This document shows positions 10,801 to 21,159 of a DNA stretch of 29,896 bases, one piece after another (the stretch's first letter is position 1; every line of letters starts with the position of its first letter). Origin of the DNA: Azolla pinnata. Taxonomy: Eukaryota; Streptophyta; Polypodiopsida; Salviniales; Salviniaceae. Position numbers and translations under genes: made by a program. The notes under the pieces are model-generated. The model did not search any database. It was not told the DNA's origin and was given only the letters and a program-made list of their open reading frames with translations. The stretch covers positions 5,767 through 35,662 of the forward strand of contig JBBBWG010001215.1 of assembly GCA_037176905.1 (NCBI GenBank), given 5' to 3'.

Positions 10801-13800
10801 ATAGACATATCATGCTCTAACCCCACAATTAATATTCTAACAAACAAAGATGTTTCGAGAGCTTATTTTATCAAACAAACGTTTCACAATTGTAATTTTG
10901 AGGAGTTTTACACCCAAACAAGAAGTAACTCACTCTTCATCTTCCGATGATTCTACTCCACTTGCATTTTTGCCAATCTAAAAATCAATCACAGAGACAC
11001 ATTAGTCCAGTATAAAGGCCAAAAAGTATGCTCATCACATTTTATAGCAGCAAACTTACTGATGACAGACCCCAAGAAGAACCCCATTTGTTATCAGGAA
11101 TATATCTTTGAGCTTGTGACACTTGCTTCTCTGCTGTAGTTCCATTAGAGTGTTTTGTACAGGGGCTAGCTGATGGTGTTTCTGAATCTCCCCACGACAC
11201 TAGACTTTCAGGAACTGGAGTGTTCAAACCACTATCTTCTTGCCACTCATCATTTTCCAAAATCGTATATTGAGATAGTGCTTTCACATTCTTCTTGCTT
11301 GATGAGGGAACTGATAAGTTCGAAGAATCGACCTCAGAGTCACCAGTTTCAAGAGGCTACATTTGAAAGACCAGAGTTCATGTTGGTTTAAAACTTAATA
11401 CGGAAGTTCATTCAATCCGACAAGATTTTATGGTGGAGATAGAGTCTACAAGAAAATCCTCACCTTCAAATCACAGATGTCACTTTCCTCATTACCACTG
11501 CTTTCACTGAAAGTCCTTTGCACAAGCTGATTGTCTCCATCCAAATGAAGTTCATTATGGCCATCACGACACCTTTCAGTATGCATCTGTGGGGCATCAT
11601 CCTCTGATAGACCTTCACTACCACTATCTTCCACACTTGGATATGAATCAAAATCTGTCTTCTTTGAATCAGTAACACATGGCTGCAACCAGACATTTCA
11701 TATCGTAATAATTTTGCAAAGAAATAATAAAGCAAATCTCTTGAGGTGAACATGAACCAACCTCAAAGATTTTACTATAGTCTTCTAAGAGAGTTGTAAT
11801 GATGGCTTGAGCACTATTAGCAGCTGCTGCAGCTGCTAGAAGCTGAGCAGCATTATCTCCACTAATATCTGAGTCATCTTCAAGACCACATTCACCCGCC
11901 AAAAGAGGTCTCAGAAGTAATGGAGCCATGCAAGCTGCAACAGCTGATGCTGTCATGCGGTTTTCAGAAGTATGCTCGACAACAGCCCCCATCATCTTCA
12001 GCACTCTGGATTTAAAAAAAAATTAAAACTTGTATTCATAAGTTTCCAAGCTTCTTTAAAACACAAAGTTTAAAGAATTCTTATTTTTCCGCTATTGATT
12101 TATCGATGTATGCTGTTTGCCACATGAGCTGTCCTGTTTGTCTACATTTCCTGATTGCCTTACCTTCCTGCTGTCTTTGAGTGAGGTATTGAAGGCACAA
12201 AATGATGCCTTCTTGTTGTTTTTTTCTCAAGATAGAACGTCAGAAAAACAGGACTCTAGACTAGATTGCACACATTTTCAAGCCAATCCCACGCATCATT
12301 GCCTATGGGCATATCCCTTCCCATATAGGGTACTTTGCTACAGTTTGCAGAACCCAAGGGAATAGAAACGTTGAAGCCAGCATGATATCCAGAAAAGGAG
12401 CTCAATGTAGTTTATAAAGAGAAAAGAGCTAATTACAAAACTGAGAAGTAGACAATCACAATCCCAAATCATAGAAGAAGGGTGAGAAATATGGGCTCTG
12501 ACACAATGAAATAAGAATTTAAGAAAAAGACCAGAAAATCACAAAAATAAAGAATCGAAAGACAAAGTAAAGTAACCAACCAGCAGAATAGGTGCATAAT
12601 GATGCAAGTTGATCGATGGAAGAGAAATCTCTTCATATAGCTGGCTAATAATAAGGAAGAAGGAATTCAAATTGATAATGGCTGACAGAAAATATAGTTT
12701 GGAGGATGTGGCTCTAGCTCTAGAACCATACATAAAATATTTATGCAGTTCTCTGCTACAGCAAGCTAGGAGCGAATTGGTACAGAACTTTCCTTTTTGA
12801 CATGGAAGATGACATGATAGTGAAGCCTCGGACAAGGGAATAATAATGTGTGGACAACAATAAGTTCGCATTTACTATCTGATCCAAATCCCTCTTCCAT
12901 TATTTCTTACTCACAACCACATGGAGAGAGTATGGAATATGTGGAGTCTAATGTGTTTTAAAAATAATCTAAATATCAAGATATCTTATAAAATGGAACT
13001 TCTCTATAACACAATGAAAAACAACCTCACTACACCCATTTACATGCCTCTGCGAAGAATGAAGAGTGAAAATACCTCTGCAGCAGCCTCCGATTTGGTT
13101 CAGGAAAAGTTTCAGCTACTGCAACACGCAACGCCATGACTCGGGCCTCCTTGCCTTCTACCCCTATCAACAGTCAAAATGATAATTATGATTGCAGTCA
13201 ATGGAAAATCTCGGTCAAAATAATCAATTATCATGTACATGTTTTGACAAGCACTTAGAAGGCTTACTGTGGGCTTCAAGCAGCGCAGTGCAACATGGAG
13301 TGGGCACAGGTGATGATGGCAACTCTCTGAGAACATGCTGTCAGACAAGTGAAATATTGTTCTTAAAAATGCTCTTTTAGCAAGAAACAGAGCTCAGTGT
13401 CAAAAGAGATCAGATTAAAAAGTACCTTCATGCAATCACTTATAATATGAGCATCTTCATCCATTTCGAACTGATTTTTTCCTGTACACAAGCAGTGTAA
13501 TGTATAAATTTAGTCTTGTCCAGTAAACTTGGAAATGCCTCAAACAGCTAAGTGACTCGAATATTTTTCTTGCCACAGACATCAATAAATACCATCATCT
13601 GGAGAATAAACTTTTTTTTACCCGCATTTCCAATTAAAATTCAAGAGGTATTATTCAACCAGGAATATCCACTTTACTATGCTATATTCTTGTAGTTTGT
13701 TGAGCCACTTATGTGAGATCATTTCTGAGCATATACATGTGTCTCACATCAAAAAGACATGTTTTCAGCAGCACAAAATGCTTTAAATTGTTTCCCCTCT

Positions 13801-16800
13801 GAAAACCAATTTCAAACTTCTCTTTCAAACAGACGCGCCAATCAGAACAATACATCTATATGCATTAACCGGAAGTAGAATATGTACCTTGTTCATAATC
13901 ACGAATTCGTTGATCCACATCATCAACATCTGCAGACTGTCTAAGTACACCCTCCACTTTCACTCCTATTGTTTTCATTGACAGAGAACACAACTTAAAT
14001 TTCCAGAGGAAAAAGTAGGCTAAACAAAATGACCTCTTCAGTAAGTACCATATTGCTCAATGAAGCACAATGCTTTTTCCAGAAAAGAGGGACTGCCATC
14101 TATATCTTCTAAAGCAAGCAATATTGGTCTCCCCAAAACTAATGACTTCACAGGTCGTCGTTCCCGACCTGACACACAACAAGAGAATAAATAGATGATA
14201 GAACATATGTAGTCAGAATGTATACGATGATTCACATACCCACTACATTTGCAATAATCAGAAATAAATACCTTCACCAGCATCAATTGAATCATGCCTG
14301 AAAATTCCACCTTGACCTGCTAGCATAGGACTGGGAGCTGCAGCAAGAGCTTTTTCTAAAGCATCTTTCCAGTCATCCAGGTCTTCTGCGGTCTCCGCCT
14401 ATCACAAGTGCAGAGAAATATAGAATGTTCAAGACAAGTATTGACATCTATATGAGTACATTCAAAATCACAAATCTCGAATTACATTACAACAAGCATA
14501 AACGAAGTTTGAGAGAAAGACTCTATATCCTTTATACTAATTAGTAAGGCCATAAAACTTATCAACACTAGAAAATTAAATCCCCTCATAAAATAAGACA
14601 AAACCATATATTTTCATATCATAAGCAAATGTTCTGACTTCCAACTTTCAAATCATAAAATTTTTTACTAGATAAACAAAGACAATTATCCACAAATGAT
14701 CTCACTCACATCATCAGTTTATAAATAAGCTAATTAATTTGATTATGTTGAAAACCTTCAATGGCTGGCCTGAATTGGACTGGAAAAGCCTAGATTTGAA
14801 AAGAAAACGAGCTCAGAAATTTCTATTAAGAAATGCACATGAAGAGAAAAAAAAGAACAAGAATGTTGCACTTTATAGAGTTATCCCATATTTCTGAAGA
14901 ACGAAAAACTAACAGAATAATCTTGCCATCTACGAAGGCAAGACTCCCTGGCAAGAATTCCACCAGGTAATATCTCCAAGATGCACAGTCCAACAGGAAA
15001 AAGGAAAAGGAAATTATCAGAAAGAAAATCATGAATGGAGTTAAAATGCACGTGTTCCTCAAGAAGCTATCTATGCCACGCATACTTCAAACATGATGTC
15101 CATTTTAATAGGAATTACATGGGAATTTACCTTAAAAGCAAATGCATGTAAACAGAAGCTCTCTGTTCACATTTCAACCATAATGCCGTTACTTTCATTA
15201 GATGTAATGTTGGAAATTACCTTGAGGGTAAATGCTCGTCCATCAGGAAACAACACGGTCAGCAACTTCTTCTCTTCCCGCACAAGCACACTAGGTAAGA
15301 GATTCAATTTTGTGTTAGGAACAGTAGGACATGGCTATAAAGTATTATAAGAACACCATGCATAAGAGAGAATTTCACCTTCCTGAATTATTCAAATCTA
15401 TTCCACCTAAAGCCAAATTTGTTTCAGCTCCCTTGTTTGATGGCACATTCTGTGTAAGAAGTATCACAAATGTCATTCATAAATATTTTACTGTTACTTT
15501 ATATGCACTCATAATTCTTTACCTATGCGGGGAAAGTTTTACCTATGTAGAGGTAGAGTATAATTAATCAAGGAATGGTTCTTTTCAAAAGACACATACA
15601 TCCAGTTCTCTGCTTTATGATTTCTGCCCAATATTTACCCAGTTGTCTATAATAAGCAGCTTTGTTAGAAATTTTATGAATAATAACTATAATAGTTAGT
15701 TTGCATGCTTAATACAAAATGCATAGTTGCTGTAGACAGGAAGTTTCCTTGTCAAAAAGCCTTTTCTGTTATTGCATTTATTTTGTTCATACAAGAATAT
15801 ACACTATGGGATCTACTTTCACTTCTTTAGGTCCTAGAATATTTCTCCCAAAAGGTTGATACATCCCAGGATCCATACATATAGTTCCTCGGAAACATTA
15901 CAATCATCGCACCTCCAACCTGGATCCCCTTGAAAAGCATTCAGAACTCAACCTTGCTACAGGATTATACACTTTGACAGCCATAATCTGGTTTTCATTG
16001 CCTTATAACTCTCCTGAGATATTTTTATTAGAAATAATAGTAGGCCATGTACATCTATACATCCTAATAAATTTGGTAAGTAATCCCAATTATCTTAAAG
16101 CTCTTTCAGAAGCATAATGCATACATGCAATACAGAAGGTGCATTTATTTATGACTCTTTAGAATTATGGCCGAGATACAACAGTGTTCATACTTTGGAA
16201 ATTTAACAGGATAACTCACAGGGTCAGTTTTGTAAAAGAAGAGAGAGGTGCGCGTAAGTATGAACCAGCGTCTCTTCCAAGACTTCCATCCAAGACCTAC
16301 GAGACATTATCACAACCTTTAACAGTTCCACATTTGCATCATGTGAATACTCAATATTTGCTTGACTAAAAAACAATTATTTGTACGTTATAAATGTTAA
16401 GGAAGTACAAAGCAGTTTAAGAAATATAAATAATGCAAGCAAATTCTTTGTTCTCACGTTTTAAGGCATCAGAAAATCTTAAAGTTAAAATAGGAGATTC
16501 TTTATAACGCCTTTCCTTTGTTATTTGAGCTAAGCCAACCTTTTCCATGACAACGTTTCAACAGAAACATTCTATCCTCTACATAGTTAGTTTCCAAGAG
16601 TTGATACCAATTTAAGTACTACTGCTAGTTATTGCCATCTAAAATTTCCTAGCACAAAATATCCTCAGTCGTAGCAGCTCTAGATTCAAGAGAAGCTTGA
16701 TTTCTCGGTGAGACAATCGATTCATTCAGAAATTGTTTCCATTGGGATGGTACTTCATAGCACATATGTATACCTTCATAATAACGTTATCACTATGCAT

Positions 16801-18009
16801 CTACATTTAATATATACGACTTTCATGTCACATGCCTAACAGGAATTCCACATGCACATCCACAGCCATTTTTGCTGTACGTTTTACTTTGAACAGTTAC
16901 CATCAAAGACTAGTTTATGATATTATCAGAGATTGTGTTGGGAAATTTTCTCCTGAAAAAGGCCATAACTCTTGCAAATGCACTGAAATTTTCGCTGTTC
17001 TCAGCATTATCTATGACAGGTTTTAGTGTGAGGAAACTTGTTCAGAGAAATGATGGTATTGATGTTGACTTTCAAGCTTCATAATATGAGATATGGGACT
17101 AGACGTTTCATAATATGTATAAAGGTCTCGTCTAGAAGACCTATAGAAACAACAGATGAGATGAAAGTTGTATATATCTCCTTACCTTTCGATGATATGT
17201 ACAGAGGTCCACTTTTGAAGACCTACAGGGAAGACACAGGAAAGAAAATGGAAACCGTCAAAAGTACCATATCAATTGCTGACAATTCCTCAAGATGATA
17301 GTTTTTAATTCAGCACGATTTGAGCATCCATACGACAATGTAAGTTGTTGAAGCACATAAAAAAATCATCATTTTCAACATACGGAAATATAAGTCGATC
17401 ATACAGTAAAGATCAGAAGTTTCTGAGTCAATTGCTGACAATTCCTCAAGATGATAGCTTTTTAATTCAGCACGATTTGAGCATCCAGAGGAAAATGTAA
17501 GTTGTTGAAGCACGTAAAAAACCATCATTTTCAGCATACGTTAATGTAAGTCGATCATACGCTTAAAGATCAGAAGTTTCTGAGTAGTAATTAGTAGTAA
17601 TTAGTAAACAACTGGTTCAGTTTGATGAGATAAAAAGACGTAGAGTGGATGTAGTAGGAGAGGCGGGCATAATTTCAAACAATACTTGAAATGTCTGAAG
17701 AGGTTTCTCGTCAAAATTTCAGCTTCTGAAATGAGAATGAAGGTACTTGGAATAGAAATTAAAGTTTTTTAAATGGGAAAAGGAATAGTTCTCAAAGGCG
17801 ATCTGCCGTTCCTTAGGAGAGGAAGGTGAGGAAACGAAGATCTATGGAGTACCAACCGAAAATTTCTCACAACGGAACAAGATATACTACATGCATTGGA
17901 GCTTTGAGACGTCTGATTGGCAAGAGGTGAACAGAAGAAGGAATACACAGCATACCATGTTAGATCGTCTTAGCCTGGGGCGCTCGCAAGGTGTGACGGG
18001 TGCAGACAT
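7833..18009 (-). CDS. PHGAP/REN1: PH-domain Rho/ROP GTPase-activating protein, REN1/PHGAP family, 23 exons
   Basis: Exons (minus): 18009-17956, 17222-17186, 16296-16220, 15449-15379, 15290-15221, 14398-14272, 14168-14049, 13965-13888, 13481-13426, 13337-13268, 13163-13076, 12005-11762, 11682-11464, 11356-11060, 10977-10934, 10579-10519, 10443-10360, 9582-9469, 9288-9119, 8992-8923, 8760-8674, 8364-8152, 8039-7833; 885 residues. PH domain about 19-124 (GWKSWKRRWFILTRTSL). RhoGAP domain about 150-345, opening at RPVKSLVLGRPILLALEDID, with the arginine finger R194 in VEGVLRQSAD and the ENRMTASAVAACMAPLLLRP motif near 297. Then an acidic Ser-rich linker (about 365-535), coiled coil (about 537-750; ELEEIAIVEADVARLKQKVA) and the family C-terminal block RLDFFKERRSQLMEQLHNLD. 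Known role: inactivates ROP GTPases at the plasma membrane and on vesicles to focus polar growth. All 22 introns close in phase with GT-AG ends. Exon 1 (18 codons) is the least certain part. Confidence 0.93.
12006..13075 (-). other. Intron 11 of the RhoGAP gene
   Basis: 1,070 bp between exons encoding two halves of the RhoGAP domain; acceptor preceded by an oligo-U-like tract and CCAG. Only short unrelated open frames; no repeat or mobile element recognised. The other long introns (15450-16219, 16297-17185, 17223-17955, 9583-10359) are likewise AT-rich and without recognisable genes. Confidence 0.75.
14399..15220 (-). other. Intron 5 of the RhoGAP gene
   Basis: 822 bp, AT-rich, no second gene. 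It contains, at about 15110-15150, a diverged copy of the 3' end of exon 5 with its splice donor (see findings). Confidence 0.8.
17273..17585. repeat. 156-bp tandem duplication in RhoGAP intron 1
   Basis: Copy one 17273-17428 and copy two 17429-17585 both start CAATTGCTGACAATTCCTCA and end GATCAGAAGTTTCTGAGT. They differ by scattered substitutions and small indels, so the event is older than the 65-bp one. It starts about 50 bp upstream (genomically) of exon 2. Confidence 0.93.
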
Positions 18010-18021
18010 TTCGATTGCTTC

Positions 18022-18045
18022 TCACGGAGACGGGAGAGAAGCCAT
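18022..18045 (-). promoter_or_regulatory. Possible 7-codon upstream ORF before the RhoGAP start
   Basis: ATG at 18045 opens MASLPSP and stops at 18022, ending 12 bases before the ATG I use for the RhoGAP protein (18009). If transcription starts further upstream, this uORF would lower translation. Whether it lies in the transcript is not shown by the sequence. A splice at its CC|GTGAG would not join exon 2 in frame. Confidence 0.3.
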
Positions 18046-18249
18046 GGTAGCTGTGAGCATTTCCTGTGAGCTCAAAACACCGGAGCATGAACGTTTGTGT
18101 TTCTTCCGTTTCTTCCTGTGTCTCTTTCCGCCTTCCCGTATCCTGGACGATTCTCTACCTCCCCTAAACCTCTGCTCTACTTCGCGCGTTTCCTCCTTGC
18201 TTCCGTGGCGACGACGCGGGCCTTGCTTTACAGGAGTGGTCGAGAAACC

Positions 18250-18594
18250 ATGGAAGCCGTGAGCGATTCCAGTGCGACAGCACACTCGGAGCATGAACAC
18301 GTTCCGCCGCCGTCCTATGTTGTGGTTCTGGTATCCGCGTCTCTGCAATGGGATGGGGCTGGCGATGAAAGCGATGATGGTAGCGGTGACTCTGCTGCTG
18401 CTGCTGCTGCCGGAAAGGGAAACAAAGCTCACGCTTTGAGCGCTGAGCAATTACGGAGGAAATGCAGAAACGCAGGAAACATGGGGATGGAGGGGAACGT
18501 GCGAGAAGAAGAAGAAAGAAAGAAAGAAAGAAGAAGAAGAAGAAGAAGAAGAAGAAGGCAGTACGAAAGTAGGGTTTATTCAGCGATGGCGTGA
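18250..18594 (+). CDS. Doubtful ORF, 114 codons, not recognised
   Basis: An ATG frame on the strand opposite the RhoGAP promoter. It begins MEAVSDSSATAHSEHEHVPP, has an acidic middle (DESDDGSGD), a run of Ala from the CTG microsatellite and ends in a long Arg run from the GAA microsatellite. About half is simple-sequence. A weakly similar block with its own ATG (MVAVSISCELKTPEHE) lies 210 bp upstream. I know no family for it. It could be a first exon of a divergent gene, but I saw no convincing downstream exons; it is more probably noncoding. Confidence 0.15.
   Translation: MEAVSDSSATAHSEHEHVPPPSYVVVLVSASLQWDGAGDESDDGSGDSAAAAAAGKGNKAHALSAEQLRRKCRNAGNMGMEGNVREEEERKKERRRRRRRRRRQYESRVYSAMA
18391..18411. 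repeat. (CTG)n microsatellite
   Basis: Six to seven CTG repeats; CAG on the RhoGAP sense strand, upstream of its start. Confidence 0.9.
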
Positions 18595-18630
18595 ACTGGA
18601 AGAGACACAGAGAGAGAGAGAGAGAGAGAA
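18507..18630. repeat. (GAA)n/(GAAA)n and (GA)n microsatellites
   Basis: A GAA/GAAA tract at about 18507-18557 and a GA tract at about 18607-18629. Read on the RhoGAP sense strand these are (TTC)n and (TC)n, the pyrimidine-rich type common near plant transcription starts. Confidence 0.93.
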
Positions 18631-18740
18631 TTCTGTGCGTTCTGACAGAGAAGAGGCACAGGTGTCCTCCGGTTAAGGTCGCCTTCACACCAGAACCCCT
18701 TTCCTGCTTTTTGCTTTTTGCTCCTCCTTCTGCAAAGAGC

Positions 18741-18808
18741 CTAGGGTTAGGGTTGGAGAGCCCACAGAGATTAGGGTTTAGGGTTTAGGGTTTAGGGTTT
18801 AGGTTTAT
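18741..18808 (-). repeat. Interstitial telomeric (telo-box) cluster
   Basis: Four to five perfect TTTAGGG units at about 18771-18805, with GGGTTAGGGTT just before. On the RhoGAP sense strand this reads AAACCCTAAACCCTA, the telo-box motif that recruits TRB/Myb-type proteins in plant promoters (known for ribosomal and other genes). It lies about 0.75 kb upstream of the RhoGAP ATG. A promoter role here is inference. Confidence 0.85.
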
Positions 18809-20412
18809 GTTCTAGCGTTCCGGGTTTTAGGTTCCTAGGTTTCCGAGTTTTTTTAGGTTCCGAGGTTTAAGGTTCGAGCGAAGGGAGATTGAATCTGTTA
18901 TCGCCAGATTTTTCCAGTTTTCTACGGTTTCTTCTGGCATCTGCCGAAGCTGCAACTTCGCGTCGAGCTGCGAATGGGCTTCAGAGCAGGCGCGCGAAGA
19001 GGGAGCCCCCCCGAGATGATTTTCTCACGAATCGGTGCACGTTCTACTACCGGGGGGTGGGCTAGATTGCCACGATCGGGAGCTCCGACGATGAGTGTTG
19101 TTGAATATTCCGATCACAGATAAAACAATGATAGAACGAGAAGAAAAGGAGAGTACAGGAAACCGTATTACCGAGAGAGAAAGATCTCACGAGCTCTACC
19201 GGGAACTGGCGTTGAACAGAGCCAGAGTGGGCTTGACCACATGCCATGCAATACGTACATACGTACGCATGCATACATGTTGTTTGGGCGACTTGTCGCG
19301 ATGAATGAGCCTTACCTGTGGGACATAAAGGTGCTAGTGTGGGTTTGAATGAGGTGTGTGTAGATGCCAGAGGATTCGACGCTGATCGTCAGTGCCCACT
19401 GTTCCTTCTTGATTAACCGCAACGGCAGTTGCGTTCTCATCGTTCCTGTTCTCCTGCTAGCGTTTCCGATCGAAGTCACGCTAGTAGACAGACAACACAT
19501 TCCATGAACATATGACACTGTAATCCTTGAAAGCTCTCTTTCTTCAGACACTCTCTGTAGATTGAATAAGACTCTCTCATGTTCTTCTTCTGATGTTCGT
19601 GGCTAAATGCATCGGATCTGTTCGTTCGTACTTGTAAGGCCACCGATATCTATAAATATATGTACAGAGTCGGATCGTGCCATAACGAGAGATCCCCTCT
19701 CCTTTATGCACAGTTTTTAACTCAAATGCTCTCATTGTACTCTCGTAGATGAGTGGATATACAAACATTATTTTATGTTTTGCTTATTGGGCCAAAAATA
19801 TTGGCCCTAAGAAGACGTTAATATATCTTTCTTTCTTTCTTTCTCAGATCCAAATCCTCATGTCGTGTGCTGTGGTTCCCAATAGCATGCATGAAACGGG
19901 AACACAAAGGCCCACGCTGTGGTCCATAAAGGCGCGAACCAAGTGGTCTCGTACACATGATGGAAATACATGCGAAAAAACGTACAACCACCACCACCAA
20001 CAGTAACAACAACAACAACAACAACTTGAAAGCATCTGTCGGATTAGGTAAGAAGCAACAATTGATTTGCTCACATGCTAAAGAATCGTTGCTTTGCCCC
20101 CTCGATCAGTCCATAGATCGGCCGATAGATGATAAGCTCTGCCTTTCTTCTCGTCGCACTTTGGGGCTCGATCATTGCGCTAGTATTCTACGAGATGGTG
20201 TGAACACAGATACAAACGCAGATCTGACGCAAATCAGTGGATGCCCTAGGAGCAAACAAGCGGATTCTGGAGAACAAGTGATAGAAGAAGGGAGAGGATG
20301 TCTGTCTTCTTATTTCTTTTATCTCCATAGTACATACTCCAACAAGCTCAAGTGAAGAGAAACCATTAAGCTTTATAGAGAATAAAATTTGTTAAAAACT
20401 TATACAATATCT

Positions 20413-20484
20413 GCCTCTATAGCTCAGTGGTAGAGCGTCAGTCTTGTAAACTGAAGGTCTTGAGTTCGATCCTCAGTGGGGGCA
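20413..20484 (+). tRNA. trnT-UGU: tRNA-Thr (anticodon TGT)
   Basis: A complete 72-nt cloverleaf without intron or encoded CCA. Acceptor arm GCCTCTA pairs with TGGGGGC (two G-U pairs), D arm GCTC/GAGC with the A-box TAGCTCAGTGG, anticodon arm TCAGT/ACTGA with loop CTTGTAA (anticodon at 20445-20447), T arm TTGAG/CTCAG with GTTCGATC B-box. It resembles the nuclear rather than the plastid form. Upstream TATACAATA supplies the TATA-like and CAA motifs typical of plant Pol III tRNA genes; a T5 run about 35-45 bp downstream can terminate. The last 18 bases are copied at 20580. Confidence 0.95.
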
Positions 20485-20691
20485 GAAGTGTAGGAAGTTT
20501 CATAGTCCTGATGTTGTTATCATTTTTGTTTGTTTGTTTGTTTGTTTGATTGATATGCACATGCTGCCTTTGCACACACCGATCCTCAGTGGGGGCAGAA
20601 GTGTAGAAAGTTTCATAGTCCTGATGTTGTTGTTATCATTTTTGTTTGTTTGTTTGATTGATATGCACATGCTGCCTTTGCACACACACTT
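20467..20691. repeat. 113-bp tandem duplication that copies the tRNA 3' end
   Basis: Copy one starts inside the tRNA at 20467 (CGATCCTCAGTGGGGGCAGA) and runs through a (TTTG)n tract to CTTTGCACACAC; copy two starts at 20580 and matches almost base for base. Copy lengths differ by the number of TTTG and GTT units. Copy two therefore carries an 18-nt tRNA stub with no 5' half. Confidence 0.95.
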
Positions 20692-21159
20692 CGGTGACTG
20701 ATAGATTGATTACTACTACGAAGAAGTCCATCCATACACATGGGTCAACAATTCGGCAATCAGATGTTTGAGTTTCCATTAATGAAGACGAGATCTCAAT
20801 GCATAATAAATAAGAGGCGCTTCGGAAGTCCCGATTCCGCAACTCTTTTATCATCATGCATGCGATGAGTAAGTCGACGATTATTCCGTTCCCTGTTAAC
20901 GAAGACTAAGATCTCGATGCGTGATAATAGTAGGAGGCACTCTGCTCTGGAAGTCACGATCCTGCAACTGCGTCAGAATCATCAGGCGAAAGCTCATCAC
21001 GGCGAACCGATCCATCTCCTTTGCAATTCAGTCGAACAGCAGAGAGACTGCCTCTGGAGCCGCAGAAACGTAAGCGCAGGCAGCATCGCATCATCAGTCG
21101 ATTCGGCAGAGACCGCCCCTCGAGTCGCAGAAACCCCAAGTGGCAGCATTCCGGCGTCA
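20692..21159. other. Spacer with a diverged two-copy repeat, 3' flank of the second PPR gene
   Basis: About 470 bp without a gene. Blocks at about 20773-20843 and 20888-20972 align (GAAGACGAGATCTCAATGCATAAT versus GAAGACTAAGATCTCGATGCGTGAT; then GAAGTCCCGATTCCGCAACT versus GAAGTCACGATCCTGCAACT), an old tandem duplication of roughly 115-120 bp. The right copy probably falls in the 3' UTR of the PPR gene. Confidence 0.75.

Larger units (their letters stand above)
18010..20412. other. Repeat-rich 5' flank of the RhoGAP gene
   Basis: 2.4 kb without a convincing gene. On the RhoGAP sense (minus) strand it carries CAG, TTC and TC microsatellites, then AAACCCTA repeats, which makes 18010-18810 a plausible promoter/5' UTR. 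Further right are a GTAC/CATG palindromic stretch (about 19255-19275), a TTTC run (about 19827-19846) and an (ACC)n(AAC)n run (about 19986-20024). One plus-strand frame at 18250-18594 is listed separately. Confidence 0.6.

Noticed and set aside
14826-15083. Hydrophobic 85-codon minus-strand frame in RhoGAP intron 5
   Set aside because: Phe/Leu-rich because of T-rich intron sequence; it lies between two well-supported exons and fits no reading of the family.
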